NCBI GenBank assembly: GCA_019637645.1
Contig: JAHBVH010000043.1
Span: 14,292-78,291, forward strand
Length of the DNA: 64,000 nt
Source of the DNA: Caldilineaceae bacterium
GTDB lineage: Bacteria > Chloroflexota > Anaerolineae > Caldilineales > Caldilineaceae
Direction: 5' to 3'
Numbering within the stretch: position 1 is the first letter of the stretch; every line of letters starts with the position of its first letter. Under the pieces are notes generated by a model. The model saw only the letters and a list, made by a program, of their open reading frames with translations. It did no database searches and was not told the origin of the DNA. A program made the position numbers and the translations under genes. Shown here piece after piece: positions 27,431 to 36,905 of the stretch.

Positions 27431-30124
27431 ATGGCCCAATCGGAAACCTTTCGGCAGTTGTTAACCGAAGCGATCTACCGCATCAGCGCCTGGGAAGGGG
27501 ACAAACCGATTCAGGTGGTGCAGGATGAGGTGGGCTATGCATTGAACAAACGGGGCGGCAGCAGTGCAGTGGAGTATTGGCGGCAAGGGCATCTGCCCAA
27601 ACTGGCCGATGTAGAAAAGCTGGCGCACTTGATTCGCGCGCGCAGTGATCTGGATCAAGCCTGGCTGGCCCGCTTTCTGCAAAGCGCTGCGTATCCACGC
27701 GTGCCGGAACTCTGTAGCGAACTCTTTCCGGCCAGCCCGCCCCCCGCACCGACCGCCGACACACCGCCCCTGTCGCCGGCCAGCCCCCCCCTCTTTCTGC
27801 CCAACCAAAGCTATCGTACCCTGGTTGGGCGGGAGACATTGGTCAGCGAAGCACTGGCCGCGCTCCAGGATCCCCAGGGGCGTTGGATCATAGCCATCGA
27901 CGGTCAAGGTGGCATGGGCAAAACGGCGCTGGCCCGTGAAGTCGTGGCCCAGGCGCTCAAACGGCAACTCTTTGCCGACATTCTGTGGATCAGTGCCGCG
28001 CATAGTGCCGGTAGTGGGGCCGGGGCGACCACAGCGTTGCGGCGCGCGCCCGTCAACAGCCTGACCTTGGATGGGCTCTTCAATGCTATTGTGTTGCAAG
28101 CGGGGCTGCCCGGTCTCGCCCAGCTACCGGAAGCCGAGAAGGCACTGCGCGTACAGGCCCTGCTGCGTCGCCAGCGCTTCTTGCTAGTGCTGGATAATCT
28201 GGAGACCGCCGCAGACCCCCAAGCGCTGCTCCTCGACCGGCTCTACACCATGCTCAACCCCAGCAAGCTGCTCTGCACCAGTCGCCTGCGCTTTACCGGC
28301 CAGGTCTACGCCATCCACCTGGGGAGCCTGTCCGAGCCAGCAGCGATACGCTTTCTGCGCGAAGAGGCGCAAGAACGACGGCGTTTCCCCCTGATCACAG
28401 CCCCGGAAGAAGCGCTGAGCCAGATCAGCACCGCCACGGGCGGTTCGCCCTTGGCGCTCAAATTGGTGGTCGGGCAACTCGCCTATCTGCCCCTGTCCAC
28501 CGTTCTGGCCCATCTGCGCCAAGCCCAAACCCTGGCCACTAGGTTGTCCGGGGCGGAGGAAGGCCACTTCTACCAAGCCATCTATCACCCCTCCTGGCAG
28601 CTGCTCTCGGCCAGCGGGCAACAGCTTCTGATCGCCATGAGCCTGCTGACGCCCGGCAGTGGTGGTACCGCCGCCGTGATAGCAGCCATCAGCGGGTTAC
28701 CCGAAACCGATCTACTCATGAGGCTCCAGGAAGGCTGGCAGCTTTCCTGGCTGGAGACCGCCCCAGTGGAAGCCGACGCGCCAACGCTAGCGCTCCCGTC
28801 TCTTCGCTATTACCTCCACCCGCTCGCCGCGCACTTTCTCATCTGGGAGGTCTGTCGCTTTGGCGAACAGCTCAGTCCTCCGGCGCAAGCGCAGGCAAGC
28901 ACGCCCGAAAGCTTCGGCACCTTTACCGACTGCTTGACCAACGCCCTCCACTATGGATTGGCACAACTGGTCCACTATGGTGCGGTGGCACCGCCGGTGG
29001 CGGAACGGCAGTGGCTGATGCATCTGTTGGATTATGCGCTCAAGGTACCTGCGCTCTGGTCGCTCACCAGCCAAGTGCTGATCAAGGCCGCCCCGACAAT
29101 GGAACAAGCAGGCCATCGCCGCGATTGGTTGCCTTATGTGCAGCAGGGGTTGGAAGCCAGCCACCAGCAAGGCGATGGGGCGACCGCCGCGGAGATGCAG
29201 CTACAAGCAGGGATGTTGCATCAATTACTGGGAGAGTATGATCAGGCCGACCGGTACTTGACCAGCAGCGCCGTCACATTTGAGGTGCTTGGTGATCAGC
29301 AGAACCAGGCCCGTGCGTTCAATCGCCTTGCCTATGTGGCACGCCTGCAACGGCGTTATGCCGATGCGGTGCAGGTAGCGCAGCAGGCGTTGAGCTTGCT
29401 GGCTCCTACCGATGCGGAATGTGGGTCGAGCCACACTGTGTTGGGCGCGGTGGCGTTGGATTTTCAGCGGTGGGATGAAGCCCTTCACCATTTTCAGCAG
29501 GCGTTGGCCCACTGGCAGCCCAGCGGCAACCAACGCATGATCGCGCGGCGGCTGCGTGATTTAGGCCCGGCCCTGCGCGCCCAGCAGCGCTATGCCGAGG
29601 CACGGGCCTGCTATGAACAAGCTATCGAACTTTTTGGCGAAATTGCAGATCCACTCCAACAAGCAGTAACCCGCACGAACCTAGGGGTTGTTTACACCGA
29701 ACTCGGCCAACCCGAGCAGGCAATTCAATTGTATCGGCAAGCGGAACCCATCTTTCGTCAGACCTATGATGAGCGCCAACTAGCGATGCTGTTGAATAAT
29801 TTGGCGTTGGCCTACCAGGCGCAACAACAAATGGCGCTAGCAGAGACGACCTATCACCAAAGCATTGCCTGTTGGCAAAGCGTGGGCGATATGGTCGCGC
29901 TGGTCACGGTGATGGATGGATTGGGGCTGCTGTATTTGGAGCAGCAGAATTACGCCAAAGCTTTACCCCTGTTTCAGCAAGCGTATACCCTGTTAGCAGG
30001 GCAGCAGACGGAGACAACAGCCCAACTCTGCCGTGACGTGCAACACCACTTGGATGCTGCACGCTTGGGCCAGCAAGGAAAACCGGCGCACCCGGAAGAA
30101 GCTACGCCGGTCCATGAACCGTAG
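27431..30124 (+). CDS. HTH - NB-ARC (STAND NTPase) - TPR regulator
   Basis: 897 aa. Residues 1-95 look like a helix-turn-helix (YRISAWEG, IQVVQDEVGYALNKRGGSS, DVEKLAHLI). NB-ARC-type STAND ATPase at about 130-480: Walker A GQGGMGKT (158-165), Walker B FLLVLDN, sensor CTSRLRF, and GGSPLAL. The C-terminal 400 residues are TPR repeats homologous to the separate protein at 25607. STAND proteins are ligand-triggered ATP switches; the HTH makes this one a transcription regulator rather than an effector. Its stop is 7 bp from the convergent peptide gene at 30132-30326, suggesting that peptide as a ligand. Confidence 0.92.
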   Translation: MAQSETFRQLLTEAIYRISAWEGDKPIQVVQDEVGYALNKRGGSSAVEYWRQGHLPKLADVEKLAHLIRARSDLDQAWLARFLQSAAYPRVPELCSELFPASPPPAPTADTPPLSPASPPLFLPNQSYRTLVGRETLVSEALAALQDPQGRWIIAIDGQGGMGKTALAREVVAQALKRQLFADILWISAAHSAGSGAGATTALRRAPVNSLTLDGLFNAIVLQAGLPGLAQLPEAEKALRVQALLRRQRFLLVLDNLETAADPQALLLDRLYTMLNPSKLLCTSRLRFTGQVYAIHLGSLSEPAAIRFLREEAQERRRFPLITAPEEALSQISTATGGSPLALKLVVGQLAYLPLSTVLAHLRQAQTLATRLSGAEEGHFYQAIYHPSWQLLSASGQQLLIAMSLLTPGSGGTAAVIAAISGLPETDLLMRLQEGWQLSWLETAPVEADAPTLALPSLRYYLHPLAAHFLIWEVCRFGEQLSPPAQAQASTPESFGTFTDCLTNALHYGLAQLVHYGAVAPPVAERQWLMHLLDYALKVPALWSLTSQVLIKAAPTMEQAGHRRDWLPYVQQGLEASHQQGDGATAAEMQLQAGMLHQLLGEYDQADRYLTSSAVTFEVLGDQQNQARAFNRLAYVARLQRRYADAVQVAQQALSLLAPTDAECGSSHTVLGAVALDFQRWDEALHHFQQALAHWQPSGNQRMIARRLRDLGPALRAQQRYAEARACYEQAIELFGEIADPLQQAVTRTNLGVVYTELGQPEQAIQLYRQAEPIFRQTYDERQLAMLLNNLALAYQAQQQMALAETTYHQSIACWQSVGDMVALVTVMDGLGLLYLEQQNYAKALPLFQQAYTLLAGQQTETTAQLCRDVQHHLDAARLGQQGKPAHPEEATPVHEP

Positions 30125-30131
30125 ATCCTTT

Positions 30132-30326
30132 TTAGAAGATGAAGATTTTGTTACCCGGTCCGTCGCCTAAGCTCTCCTGTGGTCCGCCGGCCAGTTGGCA
30201 CGGCAGGGGGAAAGTGGGCTCCGGATCTAACTGCACTGATAGATAGCCACTGATCACCAGACGGCTGGCGAGATAGACGATCAAAAGCCATACGAGATAG
30301 GACTTGGTTTGTTGCCGCTTTTTCAT
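30132..30326 (-). CDS. Small membrane or exported peptide (64 aa), convergent with the STAND gene
   Basis: The ATG at 30326 follows AAGGGAAGG with 9-nt spacing. Basic start MKKRQQTKS, hydrophobic segment (YLVWLLIVYLASRLVI, 10-26), then a 35-residue Pro/Gly-rich tail (VQLDPEPTFPLPCQLAGG) with a single Cys43 and the ending NKIFIF. No AxA cleavage site is obvious, so it may stay anchored with its tail outside. No known family. The gene order repeats that of the 56-aa peptide with its TPR gene. Confidence 0.65.
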   Translation of the reverse strand: MKKRQQTKSYLVWLLIVYLASRLVISGYLSVQLDPEPTFPLPCQLAGGPQESLGDGPGNKIFIF

Positions 30327-30645
30327 AGCTCAATGCCTTCCCTTATTGGAAATCATTGAGAAGGGGATCCCCTCGTCGTGTTGCGACGCCCACGCGTGAG
30401 TCTCGAGTTTGATTGGTTAAAAACAGGCCTGTTACTCATAAGGAACAAGGAGCGTCACATTTTTGCGGCGTAATCCGCGAACAAGTTGTGGGAAAAGGGG
30501 GAAGACGCGAATAAACGCGGGTTGACGCGGATTTCTCTTGTTCAGTGTCAATTCGCGTGCCACTTTCAGAACAGATGAAAGAAGCTTGGCAGGAATTACA
30601 TTCTCCTCTACAAGGAGCGCTATCGAGTCGATCAAGAAGAGGAAG
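30327..30645. other. Intergenic region with an ACGCGGAT-type repeat
   Basis: It separates the divergent peptide and sigma-factor genes. Apart from the repeat at 30502-30557 nothing is recognised; frames reading through it are repeat-derived. Confidence 0.5.
30502..30557. repeat. ACGCGGAT-family repeat, copy 1 (degenerate)
   Basis: GACGCGAATAAACGCGGG and TTGACGCGGATTT are followed by a partial inverted arm (CAATTCGCGT). It matches the better-preserved hairpin at 61731-61792. Confidence 0.6.
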
Positions 30646-32217
30646 ATGCCCGTGACGAGCAAGCCATTACCCCACATTGCCGAGCCCGACGAAAGTGCCG
30701 AGCCTCAGGAAATAGCCCGGCAGGCCATGCAAAAAATGATCACCCAATTTGGCTGGCAGCCAACCTGGGTGATCGCGGACGAGTGTAGGGCGATTGTCAA
30801 ACGGGCAGAGGCCCAAAGAGGGACACCAAAGAAGGCGATTGAACGGCTGGTGTTGAATCGCTATTGTGAACTCTGGTATGCCGCCTGTTGCAGCGGCAAG
30901 CCCTATCAACAGCACCAAGCGTTTCACGCTCTGCACCAATATCTCTATCGCATCGCGCTCTATCAAGCCCAAAATCGCTATCTGTGCAGCCACGGCTATG
31001 CCGAAACCCTGGCCGAAGATGTGGCCCAAGCAGCGGCAGCCAACATCTGGCCGAATTTGGGTACGGTGAAAGAGCCAGGTAGTTTTCTGGGATACGCCAA
31101 GCAGACGATGCAGCACGAGCTGTCACAGATGATGGAGCGGGAAGGCAAGGCCCTATCCTTGGATCAGGCAGAAGAGGCAGAAATGAATGACGATGACAAT
31201 GCGGCGAGCGGCACTGCCGGGCCAGAGGAAGAGCGCGATTCCGTCAGCGCTGCCGAAGAAGCGATTCGACGCTGCTTGCGCAACAAGGAGAAGCAGCAAA
31301 TTATCATCGACAATCTGCTGAACAACAAGACCCTCCAGCAGATCGCCGACGCCTTAGGCAAAAAAAGCACCAGTGTTCGTATGCGCAAGAAGCGCGCCCT
31401 AGTCGAGTTAGGTGCGTGTGCCGAGATGCAGAAGCTACTCAGCAATCGGGGCAAAACGCCGCCAGCGAACACTGCACCAGGAGAAGCTGCGACCTTGCAC
31501 TATCTATTCCAGGCCATTATGGACCAACCCGATACAGCCCTGAGTTGTGCGATTGCCGAAAGCTGGCTCCCGAGCTTTGTGGCCGCCGAGGTGGCTGGCG
31601 AAGATGCAGTGGCCCAATATCCTGACGTCAAGCGCCACCTGGATCTTTGCCCAGCGTGTGAACACCTCTACACTGAAACAATCGAATTGGCCCTGGCCGA
31701 AGCGGCTGACACCATTCCGCAGCCGCCGCAGCTGCCTATCCCCGACTTGAGCTTCCTACCGCCGCTGCCATCACCCGTGGCCCAAGCCCGCGCGCTGGTG
31801 AAACAAGTAGCCGCTCAAGTGCTGGGGGTATTAGCACCCACTGCCTTGCCAACCTTGCCAGCCCTGGAAGAAAAATTTGTACAGCGCGTGGAAGCACTGG
31901 GCGGGCGCTTGCCCACCTATCGCGCCCCAGCCACCACCTTGAGCCAGGAACGCGATCCCACCACGGCGGCGCTGGTGACGTTGAGCGCCACCTTACTAAC
32001 CACCCAACAGATCGCCATCCGCTACAATGCCCAAGAATTGCCAGCGCAGTTGGCCGACGCGGCGTTCTACCAGAGCATCCAGGCAGAAGCAAGCCGGATT
32101 GCCCAAGCCAATGGCATGACCGCAGACGATGCCCAAGCCTTTGCCCACATTTATGCGGCGGCAATACGCGCCAATCCAGCGGCATGGCTGACCTTTGTCA
32201 CGGCAGTTCAAGCCTAA
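30646..32217 (+). CDS. Sigma-70-family factor with C-terminal zinc-finger (zf-HC2-like) extension
   Basis: 523 aa from the ATG at 30646 (AAGAAGAGGA upstream); an earlier in-frame start would run through the repeat. Region-2-like helices (about 66-165: YLYRIALYQAQNRYL, AEDVAQAAAANIWP) and a region-4 HTH (about 205-260: IIIDNLLNNKTLQQIADALGKK) make a sigma core. Far beyond it, HLDLCPAC (about 330-340) resembles the zinc-binding HxxxCxxC of ZAS anti-sigma factors. The last 150 residues are helical and unfamiliar. Fusing sigma and anti-sigma-like parts suggests self-control. Next gene starts 15 bp downstream, forming an operon with the CHAT protease. Confidence 0.82.
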   Translation: MPVTSKPLPHIAEPDESAEPQEIARQAMQKMITQFGWQPTWVIADECRAIVKRAEAQRGTPKKAIERLVLNRYCELWYAACCSGKPYQQHQAFHALHQYLYRIALYQAQNRYLCSHGYAETLAEDVAQAAAANIWPNLGTVKEPGSFLGYAKQTMQHELSQMMEREGKALSLDQAEEAEMNDDDNAASGTAGPEEERDSVSAAEEAIRRCLRNKEKQQIIIDNLLNNKTLQQIADALGKKSTSVRMRKKRALVELGACAEMQKLLSNRGKTPPANTAPGEAATLHYLFQAIMDQPDTALSCAIAESWLPSFVAAEVAGEDAVAQYPDVKRHLDLCPACEHLYTETIELALAEAADTIPQPPQLPIPDLSFLPPLPSPVAQARALVKQVAAQVLGVLAPTALPTLPALEEKFVQRVEALGGRLPTYRAPATTLSQERDPTTAALVTLSATLLTTQQIAIRYNAQELPAQLADAAFYQSIQAEASRIAQANGMTADDAQAFAHIYAAAIRANPAAWLTFVTAVQA

Positions 32218-32232
32218 TGGGTCGCCGATCTA

Positions 32233-33609
32233 ATGTCGCCAACATTGGGTAAATGGCTCGCCGCCCTAGACCGCGAACTCTGGGTACAACAGCGCGATCC
32301 CGTGGCCTTTTTCCAACGCATCGCCCAAGTGGGGGGCTGGCGTGTGCTGTGGCCCACGCGGCTGCTGGTCATCGTCATCGGTGTGTTGCTCCTGCCCTGG
32401 ATCGACTATCTCGTACGCGGCGACCGGTGGGGAGTGGTGGCAACGGTGCTCGCGCTCTGTGGCTTGGCCTTTATCAATGGCTTTGTCATGATTTTCTCTA
32501 GCCCCATTGGTGGCCTACGCGCTGGAGTTTGGCTAACATACCTCACCCTTTATCACCTATCCTTGCCGCAGCTTGTCATGATTGGGCTTTGTGCCCTGGC
32601 ACCGCTGCCCTGGTTGCGCGTTTGGGGAGGCTGGGCGCTTGGGTTGCCGCTGTTGGTGGGCATTTCGCTTGTCGATACCGGTGCGCTCCTGGTCTACCAA
32701 AGCGCTTTGCATCAGCGCGAACGCCGCGCTCGTTTGCGCCAGGGTGGCCCCCCCGCCGATCTACCGGAATTGTCCCGGCACCGGCTGGCTGGCATTGCCC
32801 GGTGGTTGCTCGCCGCACTGCTAAGCACCGGGGCGCTCGTGTTGTGGTGGATCTACGGGCAGGAAGCGTTCTTCGTCAGCCTGGCGCTCTGGGCAACGGC
32901 AGTGGGCTGTATACGGCTAGAGTCTACGCTGCTGGCCGCGGTGGGCTGGCCGCTCGTCTATTTTGATGACCAACAGCAACGGTGGCGCGCTACCTATGTT
33001 GGGCGGACAGCATTATGGGTTCCGCCACCGGCGCTGAAGCGGCAGCTTGCGGTGCCAGCCGCCCAAGCCGCCGAGATAATCCTGGGCTTGTTCCAAGAGA
33101 GTTGCCTGGGCTTGTGCATTCAGCGGCACTGTCGGCAGCGCCCGCTCCCCCAGCTCCAGCCCATTCTCTTGCAGCTTAGTTTGCAGGAGGGTGGCGCGGC
33201 TATCCTCACCTTTCTAGGCCGCCGCCTGGCAACCCCAGCCGCGCGCCGGTTGGTGGCACAGTATGCGTTGTTGGCTAGCGAAGCTGCCAAACCAATGGAC
33301 CTGCAGCGCTGGCTATGGTGCCTACCCACAAAGGTTGACGCGGCGAAGGTTGACGCGGCGGCGGAACCCGAAGAAGCGCTGATGCAACGGCTTGGGTTGG
33401 TCCGCAGTGCCTTGTTGCAATATCAGGCGCAGCCGGTCATGACAGAGGCATACCAGGCGCTGCAACCTTTTGTTCATTCGCTTGCGCTCAGATCGCCCGA
33501 TTTGCAGGATGTACAGACACACGCGAGCAAACTCGCTTGGCCATTGGCCTTGTTCGTCTGTTTGGAAGAACATCAGCGCCAACTCACCCCAAGGAACGGT
33601 ACCCAATGA
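32233..33609 (+). CDS. Membrane protein of a sigma-CHAT operon, unknown function
   Basis: 458 aa. A cytosolic start (LAALDRELWVQQRDPVAFFQ) leads to about six membrane helices (45-245), after which a 200-residue mostly helical soluble tail follows. An internal 15-bp duplication encodes KVDAAKVDAA near residue 365. The stop overlaps the CHAT gene start (ATGA). No motif is recognised; position suggests a membrane component connecting the sigma factor and the CHAT protease. Confidence 0.78.
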   Translation: MSPTLGKWLAALDRELWVQQRDPVAFFQRIAQVGGWRVLWPTRLLVIVIGVLLLPWIDYLVRGDRWGVVATVLALCGLAFINGFVMIFSSPIGGLRAGVWLTYLTLYHLSLPQLVMIGLCALAPLPWLRVWGGWALGLPLLVGISLVDTGALLVYQSALHQRERRARLRQGGPPADLPELSRHRLAGIARWLLAALLSTGALVLWWIYGQEAFFVSLALWATAVGCIRLESTLLAAVGWPLVYFDDQQQRWRATYVGRTALWVPPPALKRQLAVPAAQAAEIILGLFQESCLGLCIQRHCRQRPLPQLQPILLQLSLQEGGAAILTFLGRRLATPAARRLVAQYALLASEAAKPMDLQRWLWCLPTKVDAAKVDAAAEPEEALMQRLGLVRSALLQYQAQPVMTEAYQALQPFVHSLALRSPDLQDVQTHASKLAWPLALFVCLEEHQRQLTPRNGTQ

Positions 33610-35513
33610 CCAACCAACCGCCCCGGCAAGTAACCTACCAGGATCTCGTGATTCGTTTGCGCCGCCAAACCCACTGGGATGACAGCGAACAGCTCCCCAA
33701 AGATCTGCGCCCGGCGACTTGGGGGGATGCGGCTGTCTTTCAAGCGGAAGTACGGCAGACACCCTTTCCTTTGCAAGGGGGAGCTTTTCGGATCGATATT
33801 ACAGAACAATTGGCCGCCTTTCAGCAAGTTTTTGGCGATCAGATCAAGCTGAGTCGCCACTTTTACGATTATAGCAATCCGCCAGCCCCGGCGACGCCTG
33901 CATACGCGGCGGCCGCCGATGACCTAGCCGCATTGGGCAATGCCCTCTATAAGCTCTTACCACTCTCTTTTCATGAAGAGTTGCCCAGCCTCATCCAACG
34001 GACCTTAGAACAAGGCCATGGCCTCCGCCTCATTCTGGAAGCACATGCTGGCGACCAGGCAGACCGGTTGCTGAGCCTACCGTGGGAATTACTTTTTCTG
34101 GAAGATACCCGCGCCCACCTAGTGCGTACACCCCGCTTCTTAATTGTGCGCCGTCTGCTGGACGCGGTGCGTCAAAACCCGGTTTCCATGACACCGCCCT
34201 ACACAACAGTGCATGTCATTGCGCATAGCCCCACGGGGCCGATCGATATGACCCTACAAAAGGCCGAACAGGAAATACTGTGCGAAGTTATGGGTGCGGA
34301 ACGCTATCACTTGGTCTCAGAGCCGGGCTCGGTTGAGGGGTTGCTGGCGGCTTTGCAAAGCACGCCGACGCAAATTGTTCACTTTCTGGGGCATGGCGAA
34401 TTTCACGGTCAGGACGCGAGCGCGCAGGTCTTCAGCGCACGCACCTACTTACGCTTTGTCGATCCGCAGGGGCAGCCCCAATATGTGACTGGGGAACAAT
34501 TTCAACATCTGCTGGGGGGCATGCCAGGGGTACAACTAATTGTGCTCAGTAGCTGTCATGGCGGTGCGGCAGCCGCCAACAACATTGCCTTAGATCTGGT
34601 CTATAGTGGCTTTCCCTATGTAGTAGCGATACAGGGGGAGATTACCCAAGATGCAGCCCGCCACTTTATTCAAGCCTTTTATCGAAAGCTACAGCAGGGG
34701 CATTCGATTGAATATGCCGTAGCGGCAGGGCGGTTTGCCATCTACGCTCACCTACCGGGTGCCCTTGATTGGTGTCTGCCGGTCTTTTATACGAATGTGG
34801 GGCTGGCGGATAAAGGGCTACTCCCCGAAACCATTGCGCAAATTGAACAATGGTTTCGGCGGCCCCATCTAGCGCATCCGCTTGCCAGCCTCAGCTTTTT
34901 CCTGGGTGGTGCCCATCTAGCCACTGGCCTTCAGCTTTGGCTGGCCGGCACAACGATCTACCTGCCCAATGCCACCACGCTGGCCCTGCTTCTGGGCTGG
35001 ATCGGGCTAGCGCCGCCAGTCGTAGCTTGGCTCGTTTTCCGCTATGGGGCGTTGCCGATGCCTGCCGACTGGCCCCCATCGACACGGCGTGCCCTCCAGG
35101 TGCGGATCCTGAGTGCAGCAGCGATTGGCACCGGCTTGCCACTCCTCTATGTGGTCTGGTTCAACCTGATCCTATGTGTAGGTATTGGGCTTTGGGCCTT
35201 GCTGCCAAGCGCCGGTCACTTGCTGCTCCTGGGCCTTTTGGGGGTGGGAACTTTGCTGATCAGCTATGCCCAAGCGCGTAGCCATGGGCTGGGCTTTATT
35301 ACCAGCGCGCGGGTGGACGATATCCCTTTTGTATGGAGTGAATTGCTCATGGTGGTCGTGGGCTATGCGATGATAATGCTACCATTACTCCTGCTCTACC
35401 GCTGGCCCGATTTTCTAGCCCCCCCGCTATCCAATCTACTGATCGGCGTGATTACAGTGGGCGTGGCGTATCTGCTATATCATGAAAGTATCGTTACAAA
35501 AAGTACCGCTTAG
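33606..35513 (+). CDS. CHAT-domain (caspase-like) protease with C-terminal membrane helices
   Basis: 635 aa from the ATG at 33606. After a 130-residue N-terminal region, the CHAT domain (about 135-400) carries the dyad His263 (HFLGHGEFHGQ) and Cys317 (VLSSCHGG). Residues 425-635 contain six or so hydrophobic helices. CHAT proteases are clan CD cysteine proteases related to separase and caspases, often activated by a bound sensor. Here activation could release the linked sigma factor from its zinc-finger part, but this is speculation from operon structure. Confidence 0.9.
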   Translation: MTNQPPRQVTYQDLVIRLRRQTHWDDSEQLPKDLRPATWGDAAVFQAEVRQTPFPLQGGAFRIDITEQLAAFQQVFGDQIKLSRHFYDYSNPPAPATPAYAAAADDLAALGNALYKLLPLSFHEELPSLIQRTLEQGHGLRLILEAHAGDQADRLLSLPWELLFLEDTRAHLVRTPRFLIVRRLLDAVRQNPVSMTPPYTTVHVIAHSPTGPIDMTLQKAEQEILCEVMGAERYHLVSEPGSVEGLLAALQSTPTQIVHFLGHGEFHGQDASAQVFSARTYLRFVDPQGQPQYVTGEQFQHLLGGMPGVQLIVLSSCHGGAAAANNIALDLVYSGFPYVVAIQGEITQDAARHFIQAFYRKLQQGHSIEYAVAAGRFAIYAHLPGALDWCLPVFYTNVGLADKGLLPETIAQIEQWFRRPHLAHPLASLSFFLGGAHLATGLQLWLAGTTIYLPNATTLALLLGWIGLAPPVVAWLVFRYGALPMPADWPPSTRRALQVRILSAAAIGTGLPLLYVVWFNLILCVGIGLWALLPSAGHLLLLGLLGVGTLLISYAQARSHGLGFITSARVDDIPFVWSELLMVVVGYAMIMLPLLLLYRWPDFLAPPLSNLLIGVITVGVAYLLYHESIVTKSTA

Positions 35514-35584
35514 CTCGTACATAGCCGTGGACCTAGGGCGATAACCGATTGCGCCCCCTGAAAAAGGGTAAGCTTCTGCTGCAT

Positions 35585-35617
35585 AAAAAAACCGCCTCCG
35601 AAAATTTACGGAGACGG
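35585..35617 (-). terminator. Intrinsic terminator of tRNA-Lys
   Basis: Read on the minus strand: stem CCGTCTCCG / CGGAGGCGG with one G-T pair, a small AT loop, followed by seven T. It lies just 3' of the tRNA. Confidence 0.8.
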
Positions 35618-35640
35618 CTATACCATCATAGGTGTATAAA

Positions 35641-35712
35641 TGAGCCCCCTGGGATTCGAACCCAGAACCCACGGCTTAAAAGGCCGTTGCTCTACCGTTG
35701 AGCTAGGGACCC
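35641..35712 (-). tRNA. tRNA-Lys (anticodon TTT)
   Basis: 72 nt cloverleaf: acceptor GGGTCCC / GGGGCTC with wobble pairs, D arm GCTC / GAGC, anticodon stem ACGGC / GCCGT with loop CTTTTAA, T arm CTGGG-TTCGAAT-CCCAG, discriminator A. The 3' CCA is not encoded. Confidence 0.96.
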
Positions 35713-35725
35713 ATAACGGGTTCAT

Positions 35726-35754
35726 ACTATAGCATATCTTAGGCATTTGGGCAA
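35726..35754 (-). promoter_or_regulatory. Promoter of tRNA-Lys
   Basis: On the minus strand TTGCCC (35754-35749), a 17-nt spacer, then TATAGT (35731-35726), ending 13 nt before the tRNA 5' end. Confidence 0.7.
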
Positions 35755-35898
35755 ACTTGTACCCCCATTACGCGAAAATAGGTGAGAAGACACGCAGACT
35801 CTAGGCGGGATTCTGCTGGATAATGCGTCGCTCGCTTTGCAAGATCACCCTATCTGCGGTTAAATGAAGAAAATTTATCCACGGTTCAGGGGGGAAAG

Positions 35899-36798
35899 AT
35901 GAGTGTGATTACGCTTGCAAATGACCAGTTGCGTTTGGTGGTTGATCCACAGCAGGGGGTCAATGTCTTGGCCTTTTTTGTGCAGCGGGCCGGGGAATGG
36001 CTACCGGTGATGCCGGATGTCCAGGGCGGACAGAGTGATCTCAAGGCGAGTAGCTTTGTCTTGGTTCCCTATTCCAACCGGATTGAACAGGGCCGTTTTA
36101 CCTTTCAAGGGCAAGCCTATCAACTGGCGAATGGCGAACGCCACGCGAGCCACGGCGATGTCCGTGGCCGCGCCTGGCAGGTGGAGAAGCTGACGGCAAC
36201 GGCGCTCCACTGTTCGTTCGATTCGCGCACGGTTGCCGATGCCAATTGGCCTTGGCCCTTCACCACGACGCTCGACTATGCCCTTCAGGGAAATACCCTC
36301 TTCTCGCGCTTGACGGTCACTAACCAAGGAACGTCGCCCATGCCCGCGGGCCTAGGCTGGCATCCCTATTACAACCGCACGGTCAGCCGGGCTGGCGAGC
36401 CAGTCTTGCTGCACTTCCAGGTGGAGAGTGTCTATCCCGATGCCAACGACAACCGCATTCCCTCTGGGCCAGCCCAACCCATCGCGCCGAATCAGGATTT
36501 CGCGACGGAGCGGGTGCTGACGCCCGCGAACTTTATCGATGCTTGTTTCTCTGGCTATGTAGGCAATGGCTCGATCACCTGGCCCGAGAGCAAGGTCAAA
36601 CTCGTCTACACCTGTTCGCCCAACTGCACCCATCTGATCCTCTACAATCCAGCCAAGCCCTATTTTGCCGCCGAGCCAGTGACCAATGCCAACAACGGGG
36701 TCAACCTCTATGCCCAAGGTGACCCCACCAGTGGCATCCAAGTGCTCGAACCCGGTGCGACGCTGGAAGCGACTTTTGCGGTCGATGTCCAAGAATAG
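35899..36798 (+). CDS. Aldose 1-epimerase (galactose mutarotase family)
   Basis: 299 aa, preceded by GGGGGGAAAG. It interconverts alpha and beta anomers of aldoses in the cytosol. Family signs: substrate-binding VPYSNRIEQGRF near 55, HASHGDVRG near 92, the catalytic-type His in LGWHPYYNR near 155, and the acidic residue near the end in VLEPGATLEATF. The length is normal for the family. It stands alone between the tRNA and an alpha/beta hydrolase gene, with no sugar operon around it, so the physiological sugar cannot be named. Confidence 0.9.
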   Translation: MSVITLANDQLRLVVDPQQGVNVLAFFVQRAGEWLPVMPDVQGGQSDLKASSFVLVPYSNRIEQGRFTFQGQAYQLANGERHASHGDVRGRAWQVEKLTATALHCSFDSRTVADANWPWPFTTTLDYALQGNTLFSRLTVTNQGTSPMPAGLGWHPYYNRTVSRAGEPVLLHFQVESVYPDANDNRIPSGPAQPIAPNQDFATERVLTPANFIDACFSGYVGNGSITWPESKVKLVYTCSPNCTHLILYNPAKPYFAAEPVTNANNGVNLYAQGDPTSGIQVLEPGATLEATFAVDVQE

Positions 36799-36905
36799 CG
36801 CGCGGCTTGGGGGAGCGCGCTGATTGGACTGATTTATCTAGTTTATCCGCCCGCTCCCCTAGAGCTGCGTTCTCTTTATCGGGATAGAAGCTTGTGTAAC
36901 CTGCC

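Noticed and set aside
30432..30677. 81-codon minus-strand frame with a hydrophobic start
   Set aside because: It runs through the ACGCGGAT repeat and overlaps the sigma gene start; no ribosome site.
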